This document shows, piece after piece, positions 34,812 to 43,011 of a DNA stretch of 64,000 nucleotides. Position numbers and translations under genes: made by a program. Source of the stretch: QHXQ01 sp045807745 (lineage in GTDB: Bacteria > Acidobacteriota > Blastocatellia > Pyrinomonadales > Pyrinomonadaceae); contig JBJMGT010000011.1 in assembly GCA_045807745.1 (NCBI GenBank), positions 62,001 to 126,000 of the forward strand. Direction: 5' to 3'. Below the pieces are notes generated by a model. The model was not told the DNA's origin. It ran no database searches and saw only the letters and a program-made list of their open reading frames with translations. The first letter of the stretch is position 1. Every line of letters begins with the position of its first letter.

Positions 34812-35384
34812 CTATTGAACGGAAACCTTGTCGTAGATTTCCTTCAGGGATAGGGAACACTGGATTGAGCCAAGTTCGAGCACCTCTGCCAGCGCGCGGT
34901 ACTCGGTGAGCAGCCAGCGCTCGTCCGCCCGTTTTGTGTAGTGCTCGACTCGGTACTCATCCTGCGCGACGAGCAGGTATTCGGCGAAGGAAGAGATCGA
35001 GCGGTAGTCGCTGAACTTGCCGGTGCGGTCGTAGCGGGCGGTGGATTTCGACAAAACTTCGGCGATCAGCACAGGGTTGAGCAGCGTGTCGAGATGCTCG
35101 TCCTCAAGTTGCGGCTCGCCGCAGACGACGACTACATCAGGGTAGGTGTAGAGTCCGGTCGCTGGAACGCGGACGCGCATGTCGTTCGCATAGGTTTGGC
35201 AATTGCGCTTTTTCAGTTGGGCGTGAAGCTCCGAAACGACGTTGACCGTGATCAGATTATGCTCTTGGCTCGCCCCGGTCATGGCGAATATCTCGCCGTC
35301 GTAATACTCGCTTTTGTGTTCGGCCTGTCGCTCAAGCGCCAAATACTCTGCGGGCGTGATGTATGTTTTCGCTTGGTGAGACAT
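34812..35384 (-). CDS. Uma2-family (PD-(D/E)XK-like) protein
   Basis: A 190-residue protein of the Uma2/DUF820 family, abundant in cyanobacteria and some other phyla and classed with the restriction-endonuclease fold. Typical elements are ITPAEYLALERQAEHKSEYY, DGEIFAMTGASQEHNLI, YPDVVVVCGEP and NPVLIAEVLSKSTARYDR, the last two carrying the putative catalytic Asp and Glu. Biological role is unknown. The second ATG (35384) is preferred to 35390 because the AGGAG would abut the first. Confidence 0.85.
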   Translation of the reverse strand: MSHQAKTYITPAEYLALERQAEHKSEYYDGEIFAMTGASQEHNLITVNVVSELHAQLKKRNCQTYANDMRVRVPATGLYTYPDVVVVCGEPQLEDEHLDTLLNPVLIAEVLSKSTARYDRTGKFSDYRSISSFAEYLLVAQDEYRVEHYTKRADERWLLTEYRALAEVLELGSIQCSLSLKEIYDKVSVQ

Positions 35385-35441
35385 AAGCATCTCCTAACGA
35401 CCAGAGGCGAGCGCAGTATAGCACCGGGTCGGAGCGCCAGC

Positions 35442-35798
35442 CTATAACGACATTAAAGCGGCTTGGAGCGTCTCGATGGCGAGCGCGGCGGCGTGGGTTT
35501 TGCGCGCGGGCAGACCATCGAGGGCGCGCGCGAGGTCTTGGCGTGTGAGCGCGGCGGCTTCGTTGGTCGTTAAGCCTTCGATCATTTCAGCGAGCGCGGA
35601 GCCACAGGCGAGCGTCGGGGGACAGCCGTAGGCAAGAAAGCGTGCGGCTTCGATGTGGTCGTTGTTGATGCGAAGCGAGAGGCGCAGACGGTCGCCGCAG
35701 ACCGGGTTGGTCAACTCGGCGACGGCGTTGGCGTCCGCGAGTGCGCCGGCGTTGCGCGGGTGCGCGAGATGGTCTTGGAGCGCGGCGGAATAGGGCAC
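35442..35798 (-). CDS. IscU/NifU-like Fe-S scaffold protein, third cysteine missing
   Basis: A 118-residue IscU-like protein. The N-terminus (YSAALQDHLAHPRNAGAL) and the first two cysteine motifs, NPVCGDRLRL and YGCPPTLACGSALAEMI, match Fe-S scaffold proteins. The third conserved Cys, in the usual K-x-H-C-x-x-L-A context, reads KTHAAALAIETL, so it is Ala. It is followed in the gene order by iscS upstream, so a role in Fe-S assembly or sulfur transfer is likely. The GTG start at 35798 lies 2 bases from element E9, without a Shine-Dalgarno. Confidence 0.8.
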   Translation of the reverse strand: MPYSAALQDHLAHPRNAGALADANAVAELTNPVCGDRLRLSLRINNDHIEAARFLAYGCPPTLACGSALAEMIEGLTTNEAAALTRQDLARALDGLPARKTHAAALAIETLQAALMSL

Positions 35799-35800
35799 GA

Positions 35801-35915
35801 ATCAAGTCTCAAGTCTCAAGTTCCAAGTCTCAAGTTCAAAGTTCCAAGTCAGAGGCTCAAGGTTCAATTTTAGACGTGGGACATGGGACATTGGACTTGA
35901 GACTTGAGACTTGGG
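35801..35915. repeat. Inverted tandem-unit element E9 (7-bp AAGTCTC unit)
   Basis: The left arm is a run of about nine degenerate 7-mers (CAAGTCTCAAGTCTCAAGTT and on, 35803-35866). The right arm is about six 7-mers (ACATGGG, ACATTGG, ACTTGAG twice, ACTTGGG; ends 35915). It fills the gap between the iscS stop (35918) and the iscU-like start (35798), and is the longest unit array in the window. Confidence 0.9.
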
Positions 35916-35917
35916 AA

Positions 35918-37123
35918 TTATGCTGGCGCGCAAGCCTGTTCCGCCAGCGCTTGTTGATAGAGCGGCGAGAGGCGGCGCAGTGATGCGACGGCGCGGGGCA
36001 GGACTTCGAGTGTGTAGTCGATGTCGGCGTCGGTTGTGTCTTTGCCGAGACTGAAACGGATCGAGCCGCGGGCGAGTTCGTCTGTGCGACCGAGCGCGCG
36101 GATGACGGGCGAGGGTTCGAGCGAGCCGGAGGAGCAGGCCGAGCCGGTCGAGACGGCGACGCCTTGCATGTCCAAGTTGATCAAGAGACCTTCGCCTTCG
36201 ATGAAGCGGAACGAGATGTTCGACAGGTGCGGCAGCCGCGCGTCGCGGCGACCGTTATAGACGATGTCGCTAATCGCGGCGACGCCGGTCTCGAAGCGAT
36301 CACGCAGACGCTGTAGGTGCGCGACGCGTTGCGGCAACTCTTCGCGCGCGAGCGCAGCCGCTTTGCCGAAGGCGACAATGAACGCGACCGCTTCTGTGCC
36401 CGCGCGGCGTTCGCGTTCCTGATGCCCGCCGACGTTCTGCGGTGTGAGCCGCACACTGCGCCGGACAAAGAGTGCGCCGATGCCTTTCGGCGCATTCAAC
36501 TTGTGGGCCGAGAGCGAGAGCAGGTCGCAGCCAAGCGTCTCGACATCAACCACCATCCGCCCGGCCGCTTGCACCGCGTCCGTGTGCAGCCAGAGGTGTT
36601 TGTGCCCGCGCGCGCGCGCGGCCTGCACGAGCGCGCCGATCTCCGTGACAGGTTGGAGCGTGCCGATCTCGTTGTTGGCGAGCATGATGGTGATGAGCAC
36701 TGTATCTGAGCGCAGAGCCGCGCGCACATCAGCCACGCGCACGATGCCGTCGTCGTAGACAGGCAGGCGCGTCACCTCCCAACCGCGTTTCTCCAGTGCG
36801 TCGCAAATGCCGCGCACGGATGAATGCTCAATCGCCGAGGTGATGATGTGCCGCCCGTGTTCGGCGTGTGCTTCGCACAAGCCCCGTATGGCCAGATTGT
36901 TCGCCTCCGTGCCGCCGGAGAGAAAGACAACCTCGTTCGGACGCGCGTTAATTAACGCTGCCACTTCACGGCGCGCGCGATCAATCGCCCCGCGCGCTTC
37001 TTGTCCGAAGAAGTGTACGCTCGACGCATTGCCGAACTTCTCCGTCAAGTACGGCAGCATCGCCTCGACCACGCGCGGGTCAACCGGCGTCGTCGCACTG
37101 TTATCCAAGTAAACTCTGCGCAT
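35918..37123 (-). CDS. iscS: Cysteine desulfurase
   Basis: A 401-residue PLP enzyme that takes sulfur from cysteine for Fe-S clusters and other thio-cofactors. MRRVYLDNSATTPVDPRVVE is the class start. Other motifs are SGGTEANNLAI, HTDAVQAAGRMVVDVE, the PLP-Lys segment SLSAHKLNAPKGIGALFVRR and the catalytic Cys loop VSTGSACSSGSLEPSPV. The short loop fits the IscS/NifS group I. It is co-oriented with and upstream of the IscU-like gene. Confidence 0.95.
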   Translation of the reverse strand: MRRVYLDNSATTPVDPRVVEAMLPYLTEKFGNASSVHFFGQEARGAIDRARREVAALINARPNEVVFLSGGTEANNLAIRGLCEAHAEHGRHIITSAIEHSSVRGICDALEKRGWEVTRLPVYDDGIVRVADVRAALRSDTVLITIMLANNEIGTLQPVTEIGALVQAARARGHKHLWLHTDAVQAAGRMVVDVETLGCDLLSLSAHKLNAPKGIGALFVRRSVRLTPQNVGGHQERERRAGTEAVAFIVAFGKAAALAREELPQRVAHLQRLRDRFETGVAAISDIVYNGRRDARLPHLSNISFRFIEGEGLLINLDMQGVAVSTGSACSSGSLEPSPVIRALGRTDELARGSIRFSLGKDTTDADIDYTLEVLPRAVASLRRLSPLYQQALAEQACAPA

Positions 37124-37151
37124 CAGTCTGCCTTCAACAATTCAAATCTGC

Positions 37152-37574
37152 TCAATCAAGACTCATGTGTTCAAGATGAGGTCTGGAGATACTCTTAATC
37201 TTCAGTTGTCCGTCGGGCACATACCGAAAGTCACTTTCATCTGTCGGGTGCGCGCCGCCAACCGCAACTTGACGCAACCCTTCCGGCAAGATTATAGGTC
37301 TCACGCCCTTCGGCACGTCGAATTGAACATCAACTTTTATCATGTCACAGCTTTTCAAGACGAACCGCTCAGGCAGCATCGGCTGTAGCCCGCCGTCCAT
37401 AATGAACAGTTTATCCAGATCGGCATATGTCATCCCTGCCGTAATCGAAGTGGCTTCTTTATATCTCTCTTCCAGCCATTGCCGGTGCGCCTGCTCGGTA
37501 GCAGTAGGGTGCGAACGTTGGGCAACCGTGATGGAGCAGATGAGAAAGAGCAGGAGCAGGACGGGTTTGAGCAT
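37152..37574 (-). CDS. Small secreted protein, function unknown
   Basis: A 140-residue exported protein: signal peptide MLKPVLLLLFLICSITVAQ, then a charged region (QWLEERYKEATSITAGMTYA), and a C-terminal part with FDVPKGVRPIILPEGLRQ. ATG 37574 has GGGAGA at good spacing; the frame from 37640 lacks a signal. A DLDKLF...YVPDGQLKIKS pattern resembles small bacterial exported beta-rich proteins, but I name no family. It lies downstream of the divergent 37878 gene start and 28 bases from iscS. Confidence 0.6.
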   Translation of the reverse strand: MLKPVLLLLFLICSITVAQRSHPTATEQAHRQWLEERYKEATSITAGMTYADLDKLFIMDGGLQPMLPERFVLKSCDMIKVDVQFDVPKGVRPIILPEGLRQVAVGGAHPTDESDFRYVPDGQLKIKSISRPHLEHMSLD

Positions 37575-37877
37575 AAACAATTCTCCCTGAATAATTGCGG
37601 ACAACGGGCAAACGCTCCCAAACCATCCCAAACTTTGCAAACATCCCGGCGTGTGGGCGCGCGACCGGCTTTCCCCTGATTACTTGAACGCCCGCAGCGG
37701 ATTGGTGCGAGTCTAGGCTGGCACTCGTTGTGCGTCAAGGAGACGAAAAGTTTGTGCCGCTGTCGCTCGTTCGGTGTTAGCATGTGCGCGTTGGTGTTCG
37801 TCTTTAGATGATAACTGATGCGCCGCCTCGTGCGCTCTGGCATCCGGCCCAACACACATTCAAGGAGAGATGAAATT
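37575..37877. other. Divergent intergenic region, nothing recognised
   Basis: About 300 bases between a minus-strand secreted protein and the plus-strand glycine-zipper gene. It should carry divergent promoters, but no convincing box pair was seen. AAGGAGAGATG at 37861-37871 is the Shine-Dalgarno region of the downstream gene. Confidence 0.4.
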
Positions 37878-38945
37878 ATGCAGACCCCTACACGCTTGCT
37901 CTTCGCCTCGTGCGCGCTGGCCTGCGCCATCGCCGCGTTCCCCCTTAGTGCGTCGCTAAACGTGCGCGCGGCCGCGGGTGACGCCGGCACAGCCACACAA
38001 CAGCAGAACGCTCTGGAGCGTGGCTATCGCACCGGCTATTCCGACGGTTACCAGTCCGGCTGGCGTGATCAACTCGCACGCGCCACGCGCGATTATCGCG
38101 GCAAGGATGACTATCAGCGCGCCGACCGTGCTTACGTCGCGGCCTATGGCACGCTCGAAGACTATCGCGACGGCTATCAGCAGGGTTACGAGCTTGGCTA
38201 TAACGCCGGCTTCGAGCAGCGCGGTTTCGATTCCACCGTGCCATCCGGTCTCGGGCGGCGCGGCGCAAGCAGCGCAGACAATAGTAACGTCGGGGTTGGC
38301 TCAACTGCCGGCACGGGGCAGAGCGACAGTGGGCGCGGCAGCAGCGATTCAAGTGATCGGAGCGGCGGCAACAGCAGCAATGTCCCGCCGGCCGATTTGA
38401 GCGGCCCGATCCAGATTCCGCAGGGCACGAACCTGCGCGTCGAGTTGCAGACACGTCTGACCACAGACGCGACGCAGCGCGGCGACCGTTTTGATGCGCG
38501 CGTCATCGAGCCGGCGCAGTTTGCGGGCGCGACAGTAAGCGGGCGCGTCTCGCGCGTCCGGCGGCCCGGCAAGGTCAAAGGCTCGGCCGAATTGCAACTC
38601 GACATCGAACAGATACGTCTGCCCGACGGACGCTTTGCCAACCTCAACGCGCAGGTCGTAGAGGTTGTGCGCCAGACGGGTACGGGCGTGGGCGACGTTG
38701 ATTCCGAGGGCGGCGTGCGCGGCGGCAGCAGCACGAAGGACGACGTGACGAAGGTCGGCGCGGGCGCAGGCATCGGCGCGGTCATCGGTGCGATTGCGGG
38801 CGGCGGCAGAGGCGCGGCCATCGGCGCGATCATCGGCGCGGGCGTCGGCACGGCCGGTGTCGTCACCTCGCGCGGCGGCGACATACACCTCGAACCCGGC
38901 ACTGAATTAGTGCTGCGCACATCGACGGACACGCGGATTCAATAA
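37878..38945 (+). CDS. Exported protein with GY-repeats and glycine zipper
   Basis: A 355-residue protein with a signal peptide (LLFASCALACAIAAFPLSAS). The next region has tandem Gly-Tyr motifs (ERGYRTGYSDGYQSGWRD ... DGYQQGYELGYNAGFEQRGF). It is followed by a Ser/Gly-rich linker, a beta-rich domain (IQIPQGTNLRVELQTRLTTD ... VSGRVSRVRRPGKVKG), and a C-terminal glycine zipper (GAGIGAVIGAIAGGGRGAAI) likely to insert in a membrane. ATG 37878 has AAGGAGA. Probably an outer-membrane or surface protein; function unknown. Confidence 0.72.
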   Translation: MQTPTRLLFASCALACAIAAFPLSASLNVRAAAGDAGTATQQQNALERGYRTGYSDGYQSGWRDQLARATRDYRGKDDYQRADRAYVAAYGTLEDYRDGYQQGYELGYNAGFEQRGFDSTVPSGLGRRGASSADNSNVGVGSTAGTGQSDSGRGSSDSSDRSGGNSSNVPPADLSGPIQIPQGTNLRVELQTRLTTDATQRGDRFDARVIEPAQFAGATVSGRVSRVRRPGKVKGSAELQLDIEQIRLPDGRFANLNAQVVEVVRQTGTGVGDVDSEGGVRGGSSTKDDVTKVGAGAGIGAVIGAIAGGGRGAAIGAIIGAGVGTAGVVTSRGGDIHLEPGTELVLRTSTDTRIQ

Positions 38946-38947
38946 CA

Positions 38948-39031
38948 GTCTAGAGAGTCCGGAGAGTCCAGAGAGTCTAGAGAGTCAAAGTCTAAACGCT
39001 TTTGACTCTCTAGACTCTCCGGACTCTAAAC
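38948..39031. repeat. Inverted tandem-unit element E10 (9-bp GAGAGTCYG unit)
   Basis: The left arm is four or five 9-mers (AGTCTAGAGAGTCCGGAGAG from 38948, then further units to 38989), the right arm GACTCTCTAGACTCTCCGGA and onward to 39031. It begins 2 bases after the glycine-zipper gene stop and ends 6 bases before the start at 39038. Its unit is the same as E7, 12.4 kb away. Confidence 0.88.
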
Positions 39032-39037
39032 TTCTTG

Positions 39038-39835
39038 ATGCTTGCCACTCTCCTAACCGACTTCGGCGCGCGGGACTATTTCGTGGGCGCGATGAAGGGC
39101 GCGCTGTTGGCTGTTAGCCCGCACGCGCAAGTAGTCGATCTCACACATAAGATTGCGCCCCACGACATCGCGGAGGGCGCGTTCACGCTGCTTAACGCTT
39201 ATCACACCTTCCCGCCTCAGACCGTACATGTTGCGGTGGTCGATCCGGGCGTCGGCTCTATGCGGCGGCCTTTGCTCGTCAGCGCGCGCAGCTTTTATTT
39301 CGTCGGGCCGGACAACGGCTTGCTCAGCTACGTCTGCGAGCGTGAGGGCGAAGTGCGGGTCTTTCATCTGACGAATGAGAAATATTTTCGCCCGGCGGTG
39401 AGCCGCACTTTTCACGGGCGCGACATCTTCGCGCCGGTCGCGGGCGCGCTGCTGAACGGTGTGCCGCCCGCAGATTTGGGTGTACAGATTACTGATTTCG
39501 TGCGCCTTGCGCCGCTCACGCCCACACCGGTCGATAACGACACGATCTTGGCTGCGATCATTCACATAGATCGGTTCGGGAACTGTATTACAAACATCAC
39601 GCGCGCGGAGTTGCCGGATGAAATAATCACGCGGGGCATAGTCATACAGGTGGGCGCACACTACGTCCGCTCGTTCCGTCGTTTCTTCACGGAAGGCAGC
39701 TTCGGGCCGCGCGAAATCTTCGCCCTCTGGGGCAGCGCCGGCTTTCTGGAGATCGCGGCCGCGCGCGACTCCGCCGCACGCCTGCTCGGTGTCCAGCGCG
39801 GGCAGCAAGTCGTGTTAGTGACTCGTAAATCGTAA
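39038..39835 (+). CDS. SAM hydrolase / hydroxide adenosyltransferase family (DUF62) protein
   Basis: A 265-residue protein of the SAM-dependent halide/hydroxide adenosyltransferase family, whose common activity is cleavage of SAM to adenosine and methionine. Motifs are LLTDFGARDYFVGAMKGALL at the N-terminus, VVDPGVGSMRRPLLV, GPDNGLLSYV and FHGRDIFAPVAGALL, and the C-terminal domain has HIDRFGNCITNI. The start is ATG 39038 (not TTG 39035). No Shine-Dalgarno; element E10 abuts. The stop lies inside element E11. Confidence 0.9.
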   Translation: MLATLLTDFGARDYFVGAMKGALLAVSPHAQVVDLTHKIAPHDIAEGAFTLLNAYHTFPPQTVHVAVVDPGVGSMRRPLLVSARSFYFVGPDNGLLSYVCEREGEVRVFHLTNEKYFRPAVSRTFHGRDIFAPVAGALLNGVPPADLGVQITDFVRLAPLTPTPVDNDTILAAIIHIDRFGNCITNITRAELPDEIITRGIVIQVGAHYVRSFRRFFTEGSFGPREIFALWGSAGFLEIAAARDSAARLLGVQRGQQVVLVTRKS

Positions 39836-39896
39836 ATCGTGAATAGAAGCAGAGGGTTTTTATCTGTTCACGATTGACGATGCACGGTTCACGATC
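39820..39896. repeat. Inverted tandem-unit element E11 (7-bp CGTAAAT unit)
   Basis: The left arm repeats CGTAAAT/CGTGAAT (39824-39845) and the right arm TTCACGA/TTGACGA/TGCACGG/TTCACGA (39867-39894). The SAM-hydrolase stop codon is within the left arm. The citrate synthase start is 68 bases further and keeps an AAGGA. Confidence 0.82.
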
Positions 39897-39964
39897 TTGT
39901 CCGCTTGTCTCGCGCCAACCTCTTTGCTATCTTCGCTGCATTACGCACAACAAGGATTGACACA

Positions 39965-41131
39965 ATGGACAATGCGAAAGAGGTCGCGGTTGCGGCTCGG
40001 AGCGCGGCGAAGGATGCGGGCGGGGCGGGCTTGCGCGGCGTCGTGGCCGCGAGCAGCTCAATCGGCGACGTGAACGGCGAGCGCGGCGAGCTGATCTATC
40101 AGGGTTACAACATACACGATCTGGCCGCGCATTCGACCTTCGAGGAGGTCGTCTTCCTACTCTGGCATGGACGTTTGCCAAACCAATCCGAGCTTGACGA
40201 ACTGAAGCAGACAATCGGCGCAAGCTATGAAGTGCCGCCGCAGGTCTTAGACCTGATGCGCTCATTTCCGCGCACGGCCGAGCCGATGGACACGCTACGC
40301 ACGGCCATCTCCGCGCTCGCCTTCTACGACCAGAACGCGCGGGACACTTCGCGCGCGGGCGCGCTGCGCACGGCGACGCGTCTGACCGCGCAGTTTCCCG
40401 TCATCGTCGCCGCCATCGAGCGCCTTAGGCAGGGCCAAGAGTTAATCGCGCCTGAGTCAGAACTCAACCTCGCCAGCAACTTTCTCTACATGCTCAAGGG
40501 TGAATTACCCGCCGAACGTGCGGCGCGCATCTTCGACGTGTGTCTGATCCTGCATGCTGACCACGAGTTGAACGCTTCGACGTTTACGGCGCGCGTCGTC
40601 GCCGGCACACTCGCCGACATGTACAACGCGGTCACGGCCGCGCTCGGCGCGCTCGCGGGGCCGCTCCACGGCGGCGCGAACACGAACGTGATGAAGATGC
40701 TGCTTGAGATCGGCGAGGTTGAGCGCGCCGAAAGTTATGTGCAGGCGGCACTCGCCGAGAAGCGTAAGATCATGGGCATCGGGCACGCCGTTTACAAAAC
40801 TGAAGACCCGCGCGCCACACACCTGCGCAAGTTCTCCAAAGAGATGGGCGAGCGCAAGGGCGAGACAAAGTGGTACGAGATTTCGCGCCGCATCGAAGAG
40901 ATTGTGCACCGCGAGAAGGGCATGTACCCGAACGTCGATTTCTATTCCGCTTCGACCTATTACATGATGGACATCCCGCTCGATCTCTACACCCCCATCT
41001 TCGCCGTCAGCCGCATCAGTGGTTGGACGGGCCACATCCTCGAACAATACGCCAACAATAAACTCATCCGCCCGCGCGCCGAATACATAGGCCCACGCGA
41101 TCTGACATACGTACCGATTGCCGAGCGGTAA
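39965..41131 (+). CDS. Citrate synthase (citrate/2-methylcitrate synthase family)
   Basis: A 388-residue enzyme condensing acetyl-CoA with oxaloacetate, or propionyl-CoA in the 2-methylcitrate variant. Family features: LIYQGYNIHDLAAHSTFEEV, ILHADHELNASTFTARV (first catalytic His region), AGPLHGGANTNVMKML, GIGHAVYKTEDPRA (catalytic His) and NVDFYSASTYYMMDIPL (catalytic Asp). The shorter form resembles the type I/CitZ-PrpC group. ATG 39965 is chosen (AAGGA upstream) over the longer frame from 39905. A strong terminator follows. Confidence 0.93.
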   Translation: MDNAKEVAVAARSAAKDAGGAGLRGVVAASSSIGDVNGERGELIYQGYNIHDLAAHSTFEEVVFLLWHGRLPNQSELDELKQTIGASYEVPPQVLDLMRSFPRTAEPMDTLRTAISALAFYDQNARDTSRAGALRTATRLTAQFPVIVAAIERLRQGQELIAPESELNLASNFLYMLKGELPAERAARIFDVCLILHADHELNASTFTARVVAGTLADMYNAVTAALGALAGPLHGGANTNVMKMLLEIGEVERAESYVQAALAEKRKIMGIGHAVYKTEDPRATHLRKFSKEMGERKGETKWYEISRRIEEIVHREKGMYPNVDFYSASTYYMMDIPLDLYTPIFAVSRISGWTGHILEQYANNKLIRPRAEYIGPRDLTYVPIAER

Positions 41132-41150
41132 TTCTAGGAAGATTGAGAAA

Positions 41151-41182
41151 CAGAAAAGCGCGGAAGTCTCCGCGCTTTTCTG
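41151..41182. terminator. Bidirectional terminator after citrate synthase
   Basis: CAGAAAAGCGCGGA and TCCGCGCTTTTCTG form a perfect 14-bp stem with a 4-base loop, between the convergent citrate synthase and restriction enzyme genes. The AAAA/TTTT flanks lie inside the stem. Confidence 0.82.
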
Positions 41183-41198
41183 GTAGAAGTTTACCGCT

Positions 41199-42014
41199 TC
41201 AAACATTTCCGACAATCCCGAAACTTTGGGCCTTGGTGAGTTCGATTGAGTTGTAATCGGAGACATTACGAAACTGGAATTGCCAAAGTGAATAAGTATC
41301 ACCAAGTTTTTCAAAGAACACCGTAAGGACGCTCTTGGTGGTGTGGTGTTGCCATTGTCGAAACGGATAATAAAGCTGGCGGATAATCGTGTTTCTGTTA
41401 CCGGTCGCTTTAGCTTCAATCAGAACCACCTGCTTACGACCTTCATATCCCGCGTCAACTTCTGTTTGCACGCTTCGGACTTCAATCTGATGTTTGCCAA
41501 CAAAGAAGCGAAAACCCACATCGGGCGTATATTTTCTGCCGCGAATCGTTAAAACCAGACTATTGTCTTCCAAAAATGTACGGATCAAACTTGTGGCGTA
41601 GGCAAAATCAAGATGTTGCATCTCCGAGTTACCGATTTTTACCGTATCAAGCGGAAAATCAAGTTTGGAGTTGTAAATATCAGTTGTCGCAGCCACAGGA
41701 GGAATATCAATGTAACCTTCGCCTTTGATGATTGAATAGATGCCGTTGCGCGTCGGCAAAATGAACAAGCCTCTTTCTTGAAAAACTCGTGGGCGACTTT
41801 CGCGTGTGTCTTGCTTGCACAAAATCCGCACTTCGCGCCCACCCGTCGTTTCAAGATGCCGCGTTGCCTCTTTGATCTGCGCGGCGGTGATCGAAAACGG
41901 CGCAATATCGAAATCATGTTCTTGCAATTTGTAGGTCTCAAAAATTTGACGCCAAGCGCGATCTCTGGCGCGTTTTTCGATAACCTCTGCCTTAATTGTT
42001 TGCGGGTCTTCCAT
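41199..42014 (-). CDS. Putative type II restriction endonuclease partner of the adenine methylase
   Basis: A 271-residue protein transcribed just after the DNA adenine methylase, with one base between the genes. A PD-(D/E)XK-like site is visible: EVDAGYEGRKQVVLIEAKAT, giving D-x(11)-EAK. The C-terminal region (SVLTVFFEKLGDTYSLWQFQ) is rich in beta strands. The arrangement and motif make it a restriction endonuclease, but I cannot name its specificity. Composition is clearly more AT-rich than the surrounding genes, consistent with horizontal gain. Confidence 0.75.
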   Translation of the reverse strand: MEDPQTIKAEVIEKRARDRAWRQIFETYKLQEHDFDIAPFSITAAQIKEATRHLETTGGREVRILCKQDTRESRPRVFQERGLFILPTRNGIYSIIKGEGYIDIPPVAATTDIYNSKLDFPLDTVKIGNSEMQHLDFAYATSLIRTFLEDNSLVLTIRGRKYTPDVGFRFFVGKHQIEVRSVQTEVDAGYEGRKQVVLIEAKATGNRNTIIRQLYYPFRQWQHHTTKSVLTVFFEKLGDTYSLWQFQFRNVSDYNSIELTKAQSFGIVGNV

Positions 42015-42015
42015 G

Positions 42016-42936
42016 TCAATAGTTGGTAATGATGAGTTCAGAAATCTGACCGCGTTTTGCGCCGTTCGAGTTTATGGCCCGTGTTGCTTTAACACGCGTA
42101 ATGCGAAAACCCCTATAAAGTTCATCGAAAAACTCATCGTTTGGATTCTCATTTTTCGGGTCTGAGTTTGACAGCATCAATTTTGTGCCTTTGCCATCGA
42201 GTCGTCGGAGCAACGCGGCAAGGCGTTTCTGTTCGTCATCGCCAAACCCGGCTTTGTAATAAGAACTGAAGCTGGCGGTTTTGCTGATGGGGCGATACGG
42301 CGGATCAAAATAGATGAAGGTATCTGCGTCCGCCCATTCCTCGCAAAGGTCAAAATCGCCGCGCATGATTTTGACCTTCTGTAAGATATGAGAAACGGCG
42401 CGGAGATTATATTCATCAAAAATACCCGGATTCCTGTACTTACCAAACGGCACATTGAAATCAAGTTTCGAGTTCGTTCGATATAAGCCGTTAAAGCATG
42501 TGTGATTCAAAAAAATAAACTGCGCCGTGTGGCGAATCCAACTTGCTTGAAAATGCGGGAACGCGATCTCGCTCCGATTTTCATTGAATGAATCTCTTTG
42601 CTTGTAGAAAAAGTCAGCTTGTTCTGTGTCGGGCAGCGAAAGAAAAGTTTTCTTCAAGCGCGCCAAATGCTCAATCAACCCCTCGACATCTTCACGCACG
42701 GTTTGATAGGCGACGAGTAATTCAGGGTTAATGTCAAAGATAATGATCTCTTCCAGTTCGTAGAACTGCGCTAGGAAGAGAAAGACTGAGCCGCCGCCGA
42801 CGAACGGTTCGATATAGCGTTTGATTTTTCCTTGTCCAAGCTCTGGTGGCAGTAATTCTTGAATGTCCGGCAAAAGTTGGGTCTTTCCGCCTGCCCACTT
42901 CAAAAACGGTTTTGCTCTTAATCCGAGAAGTTGCAT
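42016..42936 (-). CDS. DNA adenine N6-methyltransferase, D12 class (Dam-like)
   Basis: A 306-residue methylase. The SAM-binding motif region AKPFLKWAGGKTQLLPDIQE and FVGGGSVFLFL are present at the N-terminus, the catalytic DPPY occurs in TFIYFDPPYRPISKTASFSS, and the C-terminus holds GYRGFRI-like strand FRITRVKATRAINSNG. D12-class enzymes include Dam (GATC) and restriction-linked methylases such as M.DpnII; the specificity here is unknown. It precedes the endonuclease, in the same AT-richer island. Confidence 0.9.
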   Translation of the reverse strand: MQLLGLRAKPFLKWAGGKTQLLPDIQELLPPELGQGKIKRYIEPFVGGGSVFLFLAQFYELEEIIIFDINPELLVAYQTVREDVEGLIEHLARLKKTFLSLPDTEQADFFYKQRDSFNENRSEIAFPHFQASWIRHTAQFIFLNHTCFNGLYRTNSKLDFNVPFGKYRNPGIFDEYNLRAVSHILQKVKIMRGDFDLCEEWADADTFIYFDPPYRPISKTASFSSYYKAGFGDDEQKRLAALLRRLDGKGTKLMLSNSDPKNENPNDEFFDELYRGFRITRVKATRAINSNGAKRGQISELIITNY

Positions 42937-43011
42937 TTTGAGTTGAGAAGTAAACTTCAGAGTCGATTATATTTCGATTCAGCGCAAAAACAATAGCCTG
43001 CGCTCTGGGCA

